In this document: piece after piece, positions 19,279-26,670 of the stretch
How the letters are laid out: every line of letters starts with the position of its first letter
Numbering within the stretch: the first letter of the stretch is position 1
Assembly: GCA_031292755.1 (NCBI GenBank)
Contig: JARLGM010000056.1
Span: forward strand, 1-36,586
Direction of reading: 5' to 3'
Origin: Candidatus Sulfopaludibacter sp.
GTDB taxonomy: Bacteria; Acidobacteriota; Terriglobia; Bryobacterales; Bryobacteraceae
Length of the DNA stretch: 36,586 nt
Position numbers and translations under genes: made by a program
The notes under the pieces: generated by a model
Databases searched by the model: none
What the model saw: the letters and a program-made list of their open reading frames with translations, nothing else
What the model was told of the DNA's origin: nothing

Positions 19279-19324
19279 AGTCGGAATAGGAAACAGGGGC
19301 TCACCCCTAGAAAGCAGGCCGCGT

Positions 19325-19582
19325 TTGCCCTGCCGCTATGGAACTTCACCGGACCATCGGGTTCGCGTCGAACTGGTAGAGGCCGATCTGGAGATCGGCT
19401 TCTCCCTGGTCGATCTGGTTGAATCCTGTCCCTCCCAAACCGCGCGTCTCGTGTCGGACGCCGAAGAGATATACCAGGATGTGCTGGCGCGCCTTCAGCG
19501 CCTGGAGGATTCGGAGCGGCAAAGCTTCGAGCCGATCGTGGCCGAACTCCGCCGCGCCATCGATCTTACCCCGCCACACTGA
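19325..19582 (+). CDS. Small hypothetical helical protein
   Basis: An ORF of up to 85 codons between the catalase and oxidoreductase genes. From about codon 13 it reads as a soluble helical protein (VELVEADLEIGFSLVDLVE..., then AEEIYQDVLARLQRLEDSERQSFEPIVAELRRAIDL), similar in style to short acidobacterial proteins with one or two TPR-like helices. The start is uncertain: the only upstream option in this frame is TTG at 19325, and the first dozen codons look non-coding. A promoter candidate lies at 19251-19278. No function can be suggested. Confidence 0.45.
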   Translation: MPCRYGTSPDHRVRVELVEADLEIGFSLVDLVESCPSQTARLVSDAEEIYQDVLARLQRLEDSERQSFEPIVAELRRAIDLTPPH

Positions 19583-19603
19583 GCACGCCGCCGCGCACTG
19601 GCA

Positions 19604-19609
19604 TATAAT
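19604..19609 (+). promoter_or_regulatory. -10 hexamer TATAAT, seven bases before the Gfo/Idh start
   Basis: A perfect TATAAT ends seven bases upstream of the ATG at 19617, where no ribosome-binding site is visible. Transcription would begin at or beside the start codon, giving a leaderless mRNA. The -35 position (gagcac) is poor. Confidence 0.4.
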
Positions 19610-19616
19610 CGCGCTC

Positions 19617-20762
19617 ATGGAACCAGAGACCACTCGTCGCCGTTTCCTTTCGGGCGCGGCCGCTGCCGCCGGCGCCTTCACGATTGTGGCTCCACAATCC
19701 GTTCGCGGCTCGCAAGCCAATTCGCAGATCGCCGTGGGCCTGATCGGCTGCGGCGGCCGCGGCTCTTACGATGCAAGCATCGCCAATGCCGATCCGCGCG
19801 CCAAGGTGATGGCCCTTTGCGATAAGTTTCCGGATCAGTTCGATAAGTCGGAAACCACCATCAAGAGCCGGAACACCCGCAAGTACACCGAGTTCGAAAA
19901 ACTGCTCGCCGCGCCCGATATCGACGCGGTGTTCATCGTGACCCCGCCCTTCGAGCACCCGCGTATGCTGGAAGCCGCCATTCAGGCGAAGAAGCACATC
20001 TACTGCGAAAAGCCGATCGGCGTGGATGTGGAAGGCGTCAAGCGCGCCATGGCGGCAGGCAAAAAGGCCGACAAGACCAAAACCATCGCCGTGGGCTTCC
20101 AGCAACGCTACGGTCCCGAGTACCTCGAGGCGTACAAACGAATCAAGAACGGCGATATCGGCGAACTGGCCAACGCGCGCGGCTTTTGGATCGCCAACGA
20201 TCCGTTCACCCGCAAGCCCTACGATCCTTCCGTCGAGAAGCTGCGAAACTGGTTCTGCTACAAAGAATACTCGGGCGACATCATCGTGGAACAGGATTGC
20301 CACAATCTGGACGTGCTCCACTGGTTCCTGGGCGGACTGCCGGTAGCCGCAGTGGGCCGCGGGAACAAAAAGGTGCGCAAGGATATGGATATCCTCGACA
20401 ACCTGACCGTGATCTATCAGTTCCCCAACGGGTTCTTCGTGAACTTTGAAGCCAACCAGTTGACCCCGCGCGGCTACAGCAAAGTCGGCGAGGAATTCAC
20501 CGGGACCAAGGGCACCATCGCCACCTCTCGCGCACGCATGACGCACTACAAAGGGCCGCGCGATAGCGAGGACATCCCCACCAAACGCGATATCACGATC
20601 GATGCCATCGAGGCGTTCCTGACGCGCATCGTGAACAACGATCCGGAGAACGTGGTGGAGCGCAGCGCGCTGAGCACCTGTATCGGCATCCTCGGGCGCA
20701 AAGCGGTTTACACCGGCCGCGAAGTTACTTGGAAAGCCGATATCGGCATCGCCGCCGCCTGA
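19617..20762 (+). CDS. Tat-exported Gfo/Idh/MocA-family oxidoreductase
   Basis: A 381-residue NAD(P)-dependent oxidoreductase with an N-terminal Tat signal (TTRRRFLSGAAAAAGAFTIVAP, residues 5-26). The Rossmann fold opens with IAVGLIGCGGRGSYDASI (GxGxxG-type, 38-54), and CEKPIG (130-135) is the conserved catalytic-lysine motif. The C-terminal alpha/beta domain contains DIIVEQDCHNLDVLHWFLG and the GTKGTIAT strand. Exported members in Acidobacteria and Planctomycetes are thought to oxidise or reduce sugars; the substrate is not readable. The in-frame region upstream of the ATG at 19617 overlaps the small ORF and lacks the family pattern, so it was excluded. It converges with the M20 peptidase gene, with no gap. 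Confidence 0.93.
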   Translation: MEPETTRRRFLSGAAAAAGAFTIVAPQSVRGSQANSQIAVGLIGCGGRGSYDASIANADPRAKVMALCDKFPDQFDKSETTIKSRNTRKYTEFEKLLAAPDIDAVFIVTPPFEHPRMLEAAIQAKKHIYCEKPIGVDVEGVKRAMAAGKKADKTKTIAVGFQQRYGPEYLEAYKRIKNGDIGELANARGFWIANDPFTRKPYDPSVEKLRNWFCYKEYSGDIIVEQDCHNLDVLHWFLGGLPVAAVGRGNKKVRKDMDILDNLTVIYQFPNGFFVNFEANQLTPRGYSKVGEEFTGTKGTIATSRARMTHYKGPRDSEDIPTKRDITIDAIEAFLTRIVNNDPENVVERSALSTCIGILGRKAVYTGREVTWKADIGIAAA

Positions 20763-22163
20763 CTACTTGGTCATCGCCTTCAAGAACCGGTAATAAAATT
20801 CGACGCCCTCATAGTAGGAGCTGACGCGCACCCGTTCGTCCTTGCCGTGCGCCCGGATGTCGTCCTGGTCGATGCCCACGCCGTTGATCCCGTAACTCGG
20901 AATGCCAGCGGCCATGGTGTGAATACTGTCGGACGCTCCGGTCTCCATCTCGGGAATGACCGTAGTGCCCGGCCACATCTCCGACGCCACCTGCTCCAGC
21001 GGCCGCAACACTTCCGCCGCCGGCAGCACCGTCGGAAAGCCTTTCGTGCCGGGTGCATCGCCCGCCCCGCCGATCGCGCCCACGTACCGCACCGCGACCT
21101 TCGGATCGGCAAACACGCGGATCAGAGCCTCCTGTGTTTCGGCCGCCGAGTGGCCCGGCAGAATCCGGCAGTTCACAATCGCCTGCGCCGTCTGCGGCAA
21201 CGCGTTATTGGCATGGCCGGCGCTCAGCCGCGTGGCCACGCAGGTGGTGCGCATCGTCGAGTTGTACCGCGCGTCCTGGCTCAGCCGCGCCACCGCGGCG
21301 GCGTCCGGTGGCGTATGCAGAATGGCGTTCATGTCCGCCTTCACCTGCGCGTTTTCCAGAGGCGCCCGCCGTTCGAAATAGGTGCGGGTTACCTCGTTCA
21401 AATCCACCGGGAATGGCGCATGCTCCAGCCTTGAAAGCGCGTCGGACAGACGATAGATCGCATTGTCGGGCGTAGGCAGCGAACTGTGCCCGCCTGGATT
21501 GAGCACCGTCAATTCGAAGTCGGCATACTGCTTCTCGCTGGCCTCCACGTCCAGGTCCACCACCTTCCCATGCATGGTGGTGAGCCCGCCAGCGTCGGCA
21601 TTCAGCACGAATGCGGCATCCACCAGGTCGCGGTGGTTCTTGAGCAGCCAGTCCACCCCATTCGATTTGCCGCCTTCTTCGTCCGCTGTCAATGCCAGTA
21701 TCAGATCGCGGTCCGGACGGTAACCCTCGCGCACGAAGCGGATGAAGGTGGTGACCAGGATGGCATCGTTTTCCTTCATGTCCTGGGTGCCGCGTCCATA
21801 GAAGTATCCGTTCTTCTCCGTGAACTGGAACGGATCGGTGGTCCAATCCTCGCGCCGCGCCTCCACTACGTCCAGATGACCAATGATCAGAACCGGTTTT
21901 TTGGCGCCGGTGCCCCGCAAGCGCGCCACCATATTGCCCTTGCGATCATTCGGGCCAAGCACCTGGATATCCGCGGCCGGAAACCCGGCGTCCTTCAGCC
22001 GCTTCGCCATCGCTTCCGCCGCGCTCGTGGTACTGCCCACCGAATCGGTGGTGTTGATCTCGATCAGTTCCCGAAAAATGTCGCGGCTCAACTGCCGCGT
22101 GGCGTCATCCAGCGACGCGCACCACGCTATTCCACCAAGCAACACCAATCCCGCAAATCGCAT
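20763..22163 (-). CDS. Secreted M20-family metallopeptidase
   Basis: A 466-residue zinc peptidase of the M20/M28 ArgE-DapE-ACY1-CPG2 group. Residues 1-17 are a signal peptide (MRFAGLVLLGGIAWCAS). Metal and catalytic residues are visible: H96 in GHLDVV, D128 in GRGTQDMKEN, E162/E163 in TADEEGG, the aspartate of LNADAGG and the late histidine in AHGKDERV. The dimerisation domain is inserted between about 215 and 335. Such enzymes remove amino acids from small peptides or N-acyl amino acids in the periplasm. It begins 9 bp after the stop of the radical SAM gene on the same strand, probably in one operon. No pathway link between the two is evident. Confidence 0.93.
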   Translation of the reverse strand: MRFAGLVLLGGIAWCASLDDATRQLSRDIFRELIEINTTDSVGSTTSAAEAMAKRLKDAGFPAADIQVLGPNDRKGNMVARLRGTGAKKPVLIIGHLDVVEARREDWTTDPFQFTEKNGYFYGRGTQDMKENDAILVTTFIRFVREGYRPDRDLILALTADEEGGKSNGVDWLLKNHRDLVDAAFVLNADAGGLTTMHGKVVDLDVEASEKQYADFELTVLNPGGHSSLPTPDNAIYRLSDALSRLEHAPFPVDLNEVTRTYFERRAPLENAQVKADMNAILHTPPDAAAVARLSQDARYNSTMRTTCVATRLSAGHANNALPQTAQAIVNCRILPGHSAAETQEALIRVFADPKVAVRYVGAIGGAGDAPGTKGFPTVLPAAEVLRPLEQVASEMWPGTTVIPEMETGASDSIHTMAAGIPSYGINGVGIDQDDIRAHGKDERVRVSSYYEGVEFYYRFLKAMTK

Positions 22164-22172
22164 GTCGAACCA

Positions 22173-23132
22173 TTATTGCAAAGCGAACAGTTCGCTCTGC
22201 TCCTCTACCCACACTTCGGGACGATATTCCACCGGACCCGACATCAGCCCGTACCGGTCGCGCACGCGCTGCACCCTCTCGCGCAAAATGTCTTTGTATT
22301 CCCGGCCCAGGAAGGCGCTTTTGGCGAATGTCTCCCGATAGCGCGGCGCCAGCTTCGGAAATTCCCGCTCCAGAAACGGCAGGAACACCTTTTGCGCGCT
22401 CGGCATCAGAAACAACGGGCCGCCCTCGAAGCTCTGCGCCCCCGCATCCCTGGCCGCTTTCGCCAGGCGGTCCAACTGCCGCTCGCCATCGGTCAACCCC
22501 GGCATGATGGGATTGGGAAAGACGCTCACGCAAATGCCCGCTTCGCTGAGCTTGCGCACCGCTTCCAGCCGTAAGCCGGGCCGCGGCGCCCGCGGTTCCA
22601 ATAGCCGCGCCAGTTTTTCATCCAACGTGGTGATGGTGATATGCACGCCCAGCACGTTCGCCCGGGCGATCTGCTGCAACACATCCACATCGCGCGTGAC
22701 CAGGTCGCTCTTGGTGGTGATGCCCAGGAAGCGCCCGCGCTCCTTGGCAAACACTTCCAGGATCGACCGCGTCCGCCCGTATCGCCGTTCGGCGGGCTGG
22801 TAAGGATCGGTAGCCGTGCCCAGAGCGATCCGCTCCCGCCGGTCAATGCGCCGCAACTCCTGGCGCAGGAGATGTGCCGCTGCCGATTTTGCGTAGATTC
22901 TGTCTTCGAACTCGTACGCGTCCATCTCCATGAATTCGTGCGTGTACCGCGCGTAGCAGTATTTACACCCGAACTCGCAACCGCGATACGGGTTGATGGT
23001 CCACTGGAACGGCATGTTCGGCTTGGTGCGGTTCAGAATGCTGCGCGCCGGAATCTCAAAATACTGCACGTTCCGCTTGGCTTCCAGCAATTCGCTCTGG
23101 GACGCCAAACGGGCAATACCCACGAGTGCCAT
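22173..23132 (-). CDS. SplB-like radical SAM protein (Rv2578c/PA0069 type)
   Basis: A 319-residue protein with the radical SAM cluster motif CEFGCKYC (C52, C56, C59) preceded by INPYRGC, the hallmark of the SPL/Rv2578c group related to spore photoproduct lyase. Further family stretches are IALGTATDPYQPAERRYGRTRSILEVF, LGITTKSDLVTRDVDVL and VSVFPNPIMPGLTDGE. The iron-sulfur cluster would cleave S-adenosylmethionine to a radical; the target of this non-sporulating group is unknown and DNA repair has been suggested only by homology. GAGG lies very close to the ATG. The gene is divergent from the broken GH92 gene and precedes the M20 peptidase. Confidence 0.9.
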   Translation of the reverse strand: MALVGIARLASQSELLEAKRNVQYFEIPARSILNRTKPNMPFQWTINPYRGCEFGCKYCYARYTHEFMEMDAYEFEDRIYAKSAAAHLLRQELRRIDRRERIALGTATDPYQPAERRYGRTRSILEVFAKERGRFLGITTKSDLVTRDVDVLQQIARANVLGVHITITTLDEKLARLLEPRAPRPGLRLEAVRKLSEAGICVSVFPNPIMPGLTDGERQLDRLAKAARDAGAQSFEGGPLFLMPSAQKVFLPFLEREFPKLAPRYRETFAKSAFLGREYKDILRERVQRVRDRYGLMSGPVEYRPEVWVEEQSELFALQ

Positions 23133-23159
23133 ACCTCATCTTCGCCTTTTATTCGCCTT

Positions 23160-23188
23160 TTGGCAAGGGGATTTCATACTGCTACCAT
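23160..23188 (+). promoter_or_regulatory. Promoter candidate of the GH92 pseudogene
   Basis: TTGGCA (23160-23165), a 17-bp spacer and TACCAT (23183-23188) lie just before the GH92 start at 23199, with AAGG as a weak ribosome-binding site. A decaying gene may thus still have its original promoter. Just upstream is a tandem TTCGCCTTTT repeat of unknown meaning. Confidence 0.4.
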
Positions 23189-23198
23189 CAAGGCTGTA

Positions 23199-23925
23199 AT
23201 GTCCCCCACCAAGTTCGCCGCCCTCTGCGTCGTGACTGCCTGCGCTCTGGCCCAAACCGATTCCACCCTTCCCTATGTGACCGACCCCGCTACCATGGTC
23301 AACCCGTTCATCGGGACCGCCAACGGCGGCAACACCTTCCCGGGCGCCGTCGCGCCGTTCGGCATGGTGGCCTGGAGCCCCGAAGAGGTTTCCGCCAATC
23401 CGCAGCGCCCCAACCCCGTGGCCGCACCAGGAGGCTATCAGTACGATGCCAAGACCATCCGCGGCTTCTCCCTGACACATCTCTCCGGCACCGGGTGCGC
23501 CGGCGCCAGTGGCGATATCCCTTTCATGCCCGTCACCATGGCCGCGGATCGCTCGCCCTCCGTCGATCCCACATACAACAGCACCTTCTCCCACGACAAT
23601 GAATCCGCCTACGCCGGTCTCTACAACGTGAAACTGGATAACGGCGCTGCCGTGGAACTCACCGCCACCGGCCGCACCGGATTCGGCCGCTTCACTTTTC
23701 CGTCAGACCATCCCGCCGCCATGCTCATCCGCGCTTCCGACAGCGAAACCGGCAGCAGCGAGGCCGCCGTCACCATCGATAAGAGCAAGCAAATAGTCAC
23801 CGGCTCGGTCACCAGCGGCAACTTCTGCGGCTAGATCGGCCGCCGCGAAAACGTGGATCGCCGCAGCTACTACACGCTTTACTTTTCCGCCCACTTCGAC
23901 CAGCCTTTCGCCTCGACCGGCGCCC
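23199..23925 (+). pseudogene. GH92 alpha-mannosidase, N-terminal remnant with internal stop
   Basis: The frame begins with a signal peptide (MSPTKFAALCVVTACALA) and a typical GH92 start: VNPFIGTANGGNTFPGAVAPFGMVAWSPE, then GGYQYDAKTIRGFSLTHLSGTGC and GDIPFMPVT. After GNFCG an in-frame TAG (23832-23834) interrupts the protein, while the same frame goes on with family-like sequence (RRSYYTLYFSAHFDQPF) to about 23925. There the similarity ends, leaving about 240 of the roughly 750 codons of a complete enzyme. GH92 enzymes are secreted calcium-dependent exo-alpha-mannosidases; the catalytic residues lie in the missing part. The gene has therefore suffered both a nonsense change (most simply TAC or TAT to TAG) and loss of its 3' two thirds. 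Confidence 0.85.
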
Positions 23926-24040
23926 GCCCAGGAGCAGAAAGGCAACTCGGGAGTTCATCCATACCTAAGACCCGCGAGCCGTCGTTTTCAACTACAGCGG
24001 CCCGATAGTACCTTCGAATGTTTTTGGGACGTTCTTGTGT

Positions 24041-24073
24041 TTTCGGTACCCCGATTCGGAAGACTTTCGGTAC
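24041..24073. repeat. Direct repeat TTTCGGTAC x2
   Basis: The nine-base sequence TTTCGGTAC occurs at 24041-24049 and 24065-24073, 24 bp apart, in the AT-richer gap upstream of the response-regulator operon. Equal-face spacing of direct repeats can mark an activator site; no regulator is identified. Confidence 0.4.
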
Positions 24074-24118
24074 GTCTGGTCCTTTCGAGCAGGCGGAGTC
24101 TGACGCCATACTCTTCAC

Positions 24119-25648
24119 ATGTCTGGAGCACCAATTCTTGTCGTAGACGACGCGCCGGTGAACCTGAAGCTCATGCGTCTTCTGCTGACTCATGAAGGCT
24201 ACGAGGTCCGCACCGCCGAGCGCGCGGAAGACGCCCTTCAAATGCTGTCCAACTACCGGCCTGAGCTCATCCTTGCCGATATTCAACTGCCGGGTATGAA
24301 CGGTCTGGAAATGGCCCGGCGCGTCAAAGAAGATCCTCGCACCACCACCATCCGCGTGGTAGCCTTGACCGCTTCCGTGCGGCAGGAGGATCGGGACCGG
24401 GCTTTCCGGGCCGGTTGTGAAGATTACATCAGCAAACCCATCGATACTTCCGCCCTGGCCGCCAGGATTCGTCAATTGCTCGATCGGCCCGCCGCCGCAC
24501 CAACCGCCACCGAGCCAGCCCCGGCCGGTAACGCCTGCCTGAGTGCCTCTCCGGAAATAGAAACTTTGCACCGCCGTTTCCTGGAGGAAGGCGCCACCGA
24601 AAGCCGCCGCCTGCTCGACAGCCTGAGTTCCGCATTCGACGCGGCGCGCGTTGCCTGGCACTTGCATCAGTGGGCCGGAACCGGCGGACTGGGCGGGCAT
24701 CCCGAGATTTCCCTGCTGGCTCGCAAGGGGGAAGAGGCTCTGCTCGCAGCCCCGCAGGAGATGTCTCCCCTTCGGGCGGCGCTCACCGACCTGCTGCTCA
24801 CCTTCGCCGAACTGAGCGGCCGGGCTTCCGCGCCCATACCGGATTACGTGGCCGGGGCGGTCGCCGGGAAGCGGGTCGGCCTGGTAGGGTTTGCCGCGGA
24901 ACGCGCCGACGCCATGTGCGCCGTGCTGGAGCGTGTGAAGGCGCGGCCGCGTTTGTTTCATGTATCGGACGATCCCGCACGCGGAGCCGTCGCCGATTGC
25001 GACGTGGTTCTGGTTCACGTTCGCGCCGAAACCCGGGAGAGCCCCTGGCTGCAACCCGGCGTACCCATCCCGGCCGCGGTGAAACTTCTGTTCACCGGCG
25101 AACAGGACGACTTGACCGGTCTGGCTCCCCAAGTGCGCGCGCGCGCCGCGGATTTCATCGTGGGCCGGGCTGAGCCGCAGGAAGTGCTCATGCGGGTCGC
25201 CTTCGCTCTCTCGCGCCATGATTCCGCCGCCCCGGAGCCGCTCGCTGCCGCGCCCCTGGATGCGCCGCCCCGGCCGCGCACCGCCGTGGCGTGTCCCCGA
25301 ATCGTGCTTGCGGACGATGACAATATCGTCCGGTCGTTGGTGGGAACCACCCTTCAGAATTACGGCATGTCCTGCAAATCGGCCGACAACGGACTCGCCG
25401 CGTTGAGCCTGATCCGCAGCGAACAGCCGCACGCCGCCGTGCTGGATGTCCAGATGCCGGTGATGGACGGCTTTGAAGTGCTGGCGGCGGTTCGCGCGGA
25501 GAAGATTCCCTCGCGCGTGATCCTGCTCACCTCGCTCGGGCAGGAGAGAGACATTCTGCGCGGCTTTAACCTGGGGGCGGACGACTATATCAAAAAGCCC
25601 TTCAACCCCTTCGAACTGGTGGCACGTTTAAAGAGGCTCTTACAATGA
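24119..25648 (+). CDS. Multi-domain response regulator: REC - Hpt-like - degenerate REC - REC
   Basis: A 509-residue cytoplasmic signalling protein. The first receiver (about 4-120) has D10/D11, phospho-acceptor D54 (ILADIQLPGMNG), T84 and K106 (SKP). Residues about 140-235 look like an Hpt domain, with H183 in HLHQWAGTGGLGG. Residues about 250-365 (KRVGLVGFAAERADAM..., CDVVLVHVRAET) resemble a receiver without the acidic pocket. The last receiver (about 393-509) has D400/D401, D443 (VLDVQMPVMDG), T471 and K493 (KKP). No output or kinase domain is seen, so it would act in phosphorelay or by protein contact. The ATG has no clear ribosome-binding site. Its stop overlaps the start of the HEAT-protein gene (ATGA), which ties it to the next two genes. 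Confidence 0.88.
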   Translation: MSGAPILVVDDAPVNLKLMRLLLTHEGYEVRTAERAEDALQMLSNYRPELILADIQLPGMNGLEMARRVKEDPRTTTIRVVALTASVRQEDRDRAFRAGCEDYISKPIDTSALAARIRQLLDRPAAAPTATEPAPAGNACLSASPEIETLHRRFLEEGATESRRLLDSLSSAFDAARVAWHLHQWAGTGGLGGHPEISLLARKGEEALLAAPQEMSPLRAALTDLLLTFAELSGRASAPIPDYVAGAVAGKRVGLVGFAAERADAMCAVLERVKARPRLFHVSDDPARGAVADCDVVLVHVRAETRESPWLQPGVPIPAAVKLLFTGEQDDLTGLAPQVRARAADFIVGRAEPQEVLMRVAFALSRHDSAAPEPLAAAPLDAPPRPRTAVACPRIVLADDDNIVRSLVGTTLQNYGMSCKSADNGLAALSLIRSEQPHAAVLDVQMPVMDGFEVLAAVRAEKIPSRVILLTSLGQERDILRGFNLGADDYIKKPFNPFELVARLKRLLQ

Positions 25649-26670
25649 CCGTACTCAGTGGCTTAGACGGGTTTGTTATTTTTGAGATCGCCTGCTGCGT
25701 GGCGTGCGTTCTCACGTTGCCCTGGTTGCTGGCGGGTGGCTCCTTCGGCCGCAAGGAACAGCCGCCCGCCCCGGATATCCGGCCCGATATTGTAACTGCG
25801 CTGTCGGTTTATCTGGGCGGCAATCGCGATACCGCCGGACTGAGGGCGCTGGCGAAAGATCATCCCGGCCAGGTGCGCGACACCATTCTGCAATACCAGA
25901 CCATTGTGGCCGGCCAGCGGGACGAGCTTTGCGAACTCGCCATTGCCCTGGGCTATGTTCAGAACTGGTGGTGGGAAGCGCAATCGCGCGACCTGGCCGA
26001 GCGCAGAAAGGCAATCTCCTATATCTCCGCATTGTCTTACTGCGAGCCGGTGCGGCGCATCGTAGTCGACGTTGTGGCCAAAGCATTCCACGATCCGGAC
26101 GAGCAGATTCGCCTGGATGCCGCGCGCACTCTTTTGGCCGGCGGCGATCCCGCGGAAATCACGCGAGTCTTCGATGCGGCCATGGCGGACGGCTCCGCCA
26201 TGCGCGACGCCTTCGCCGCCGAGTTCTCCCGGCACGCCATTCTACTGTGCGAAGACGCGATTCCCGCCGCCCTGCGATCGCGCCATCCTCTGGACGTTCT
26301 GAAAATGCTGGTCTCCTGGGAACGCGCCCTTCCGCTGACGGATGTGAGGCTCCTGGCCAAGCATCGGGACGCGGCCGTCCGGCTGGAACTGATGCGCCTC
26401 ATGCCCTATCTGCCCGCTACGCGCGAAAATCAGGCAGCGGTGCTGTGCGGTCTGGCCGACGGTGACCCCGGCGTACGTGAGGCCGCCGCCGGCGCAATCC
26501 GCATGGGTGTGCCGAAAATAGAGGCCGGCAATCTGGTGGATCTCGCGCCGGTAGCGCGCTTCCATCCCGCCGCGCCCGTATTGCGGTTCGCCTCTGCCGG
26601 TCCGGCAGTCCCGGCGATGCCGCCGGTGAAGCAATTCGCAAACTGGAGAATGCTGGATGCAGAAAATTAA
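25645..26670 (+). CDS. Membrane-anchored HEAT-repeat-like protein
   Basis: A 341-residue protein. Residues 8-32 form a membrane helix (FVIFEIACCVACVLTLPWLLAGG), followed by a Pro-rich linker and a cytoplasmic helical-repeat region (about 50-310) of HEAT type. Two repeat units are easily read: EPVRRIVVDVVAKAFHDPDEQIRLDAARTLLAGGDPAE and RENQAAVLCGLADGDPGVREAAAGAIRMGVP. HEAT proteins are scaffolds without enzymatic activity. It overlaps the upstream response regulator by 4 bp and the downstream PilZ-DnaJ gene by 14 bp, so the three are translationally coupled. A plausible role is to hold the other two at the membrane; this is inference. Confidence 0.8.
   Translation: MTVLSGLDGFVIFEIACCVACVLTLPWLLAGGSFGRKEQPPAPDIRPDIVTALSVYLGGNRDTAGLRALAKDHPGQVRDTILQYQTIVAGQRDELCELAIALGYVQNWWWEAQSRDLAERRKAISYISALSYCEPVRRIVVDVVAKAFHDPDEQIRLDAARTLLAGGDPAEITRVFDAAMADGSAMRDAFAAEFSRHAILLCEDAIPAALRSRHPLDVLKMLVSWERALPLTDVRLLAKHRDAAVRLELMRLMPYLPATRENQAAVLCGLADGDPGVREAAAGAIRMGVPKIEAGNLVDLAPVARFHPAAPVLRFASAGPAVPAMPPVKQFANWRMLDAEN

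Noticed and set aside
19295..19308. AGGGG-CTCA-CCCCT hairpin as terminator of the catalase gene
   Set aside because: The stem is only 5 bp and no T-tract follows, so intrinsic termination is unlikely.
19419..19616. N-terminal extension of the Gfo/Idh/MocA protein
   Set aside because: It would place 66 residues before a typical Tat signal peptide and overlaps the small ORF; the ATG at 19617 is the natural start.
23832..23834. TAG in the GH92 frame as a recoded (pyrrolysine-type) codon
   Set aside because: The frame loses family similarity about 30 codons later and most of the enzyme is missing, so gene decay explains the stop better than recoding.
23879..25432. A 517-codon open frame antisense to the response regulator
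   Set aside because: Low-complexity Gly/Arg/Gln-rich translation without family features; the plus strand encodes intact receiver domains.
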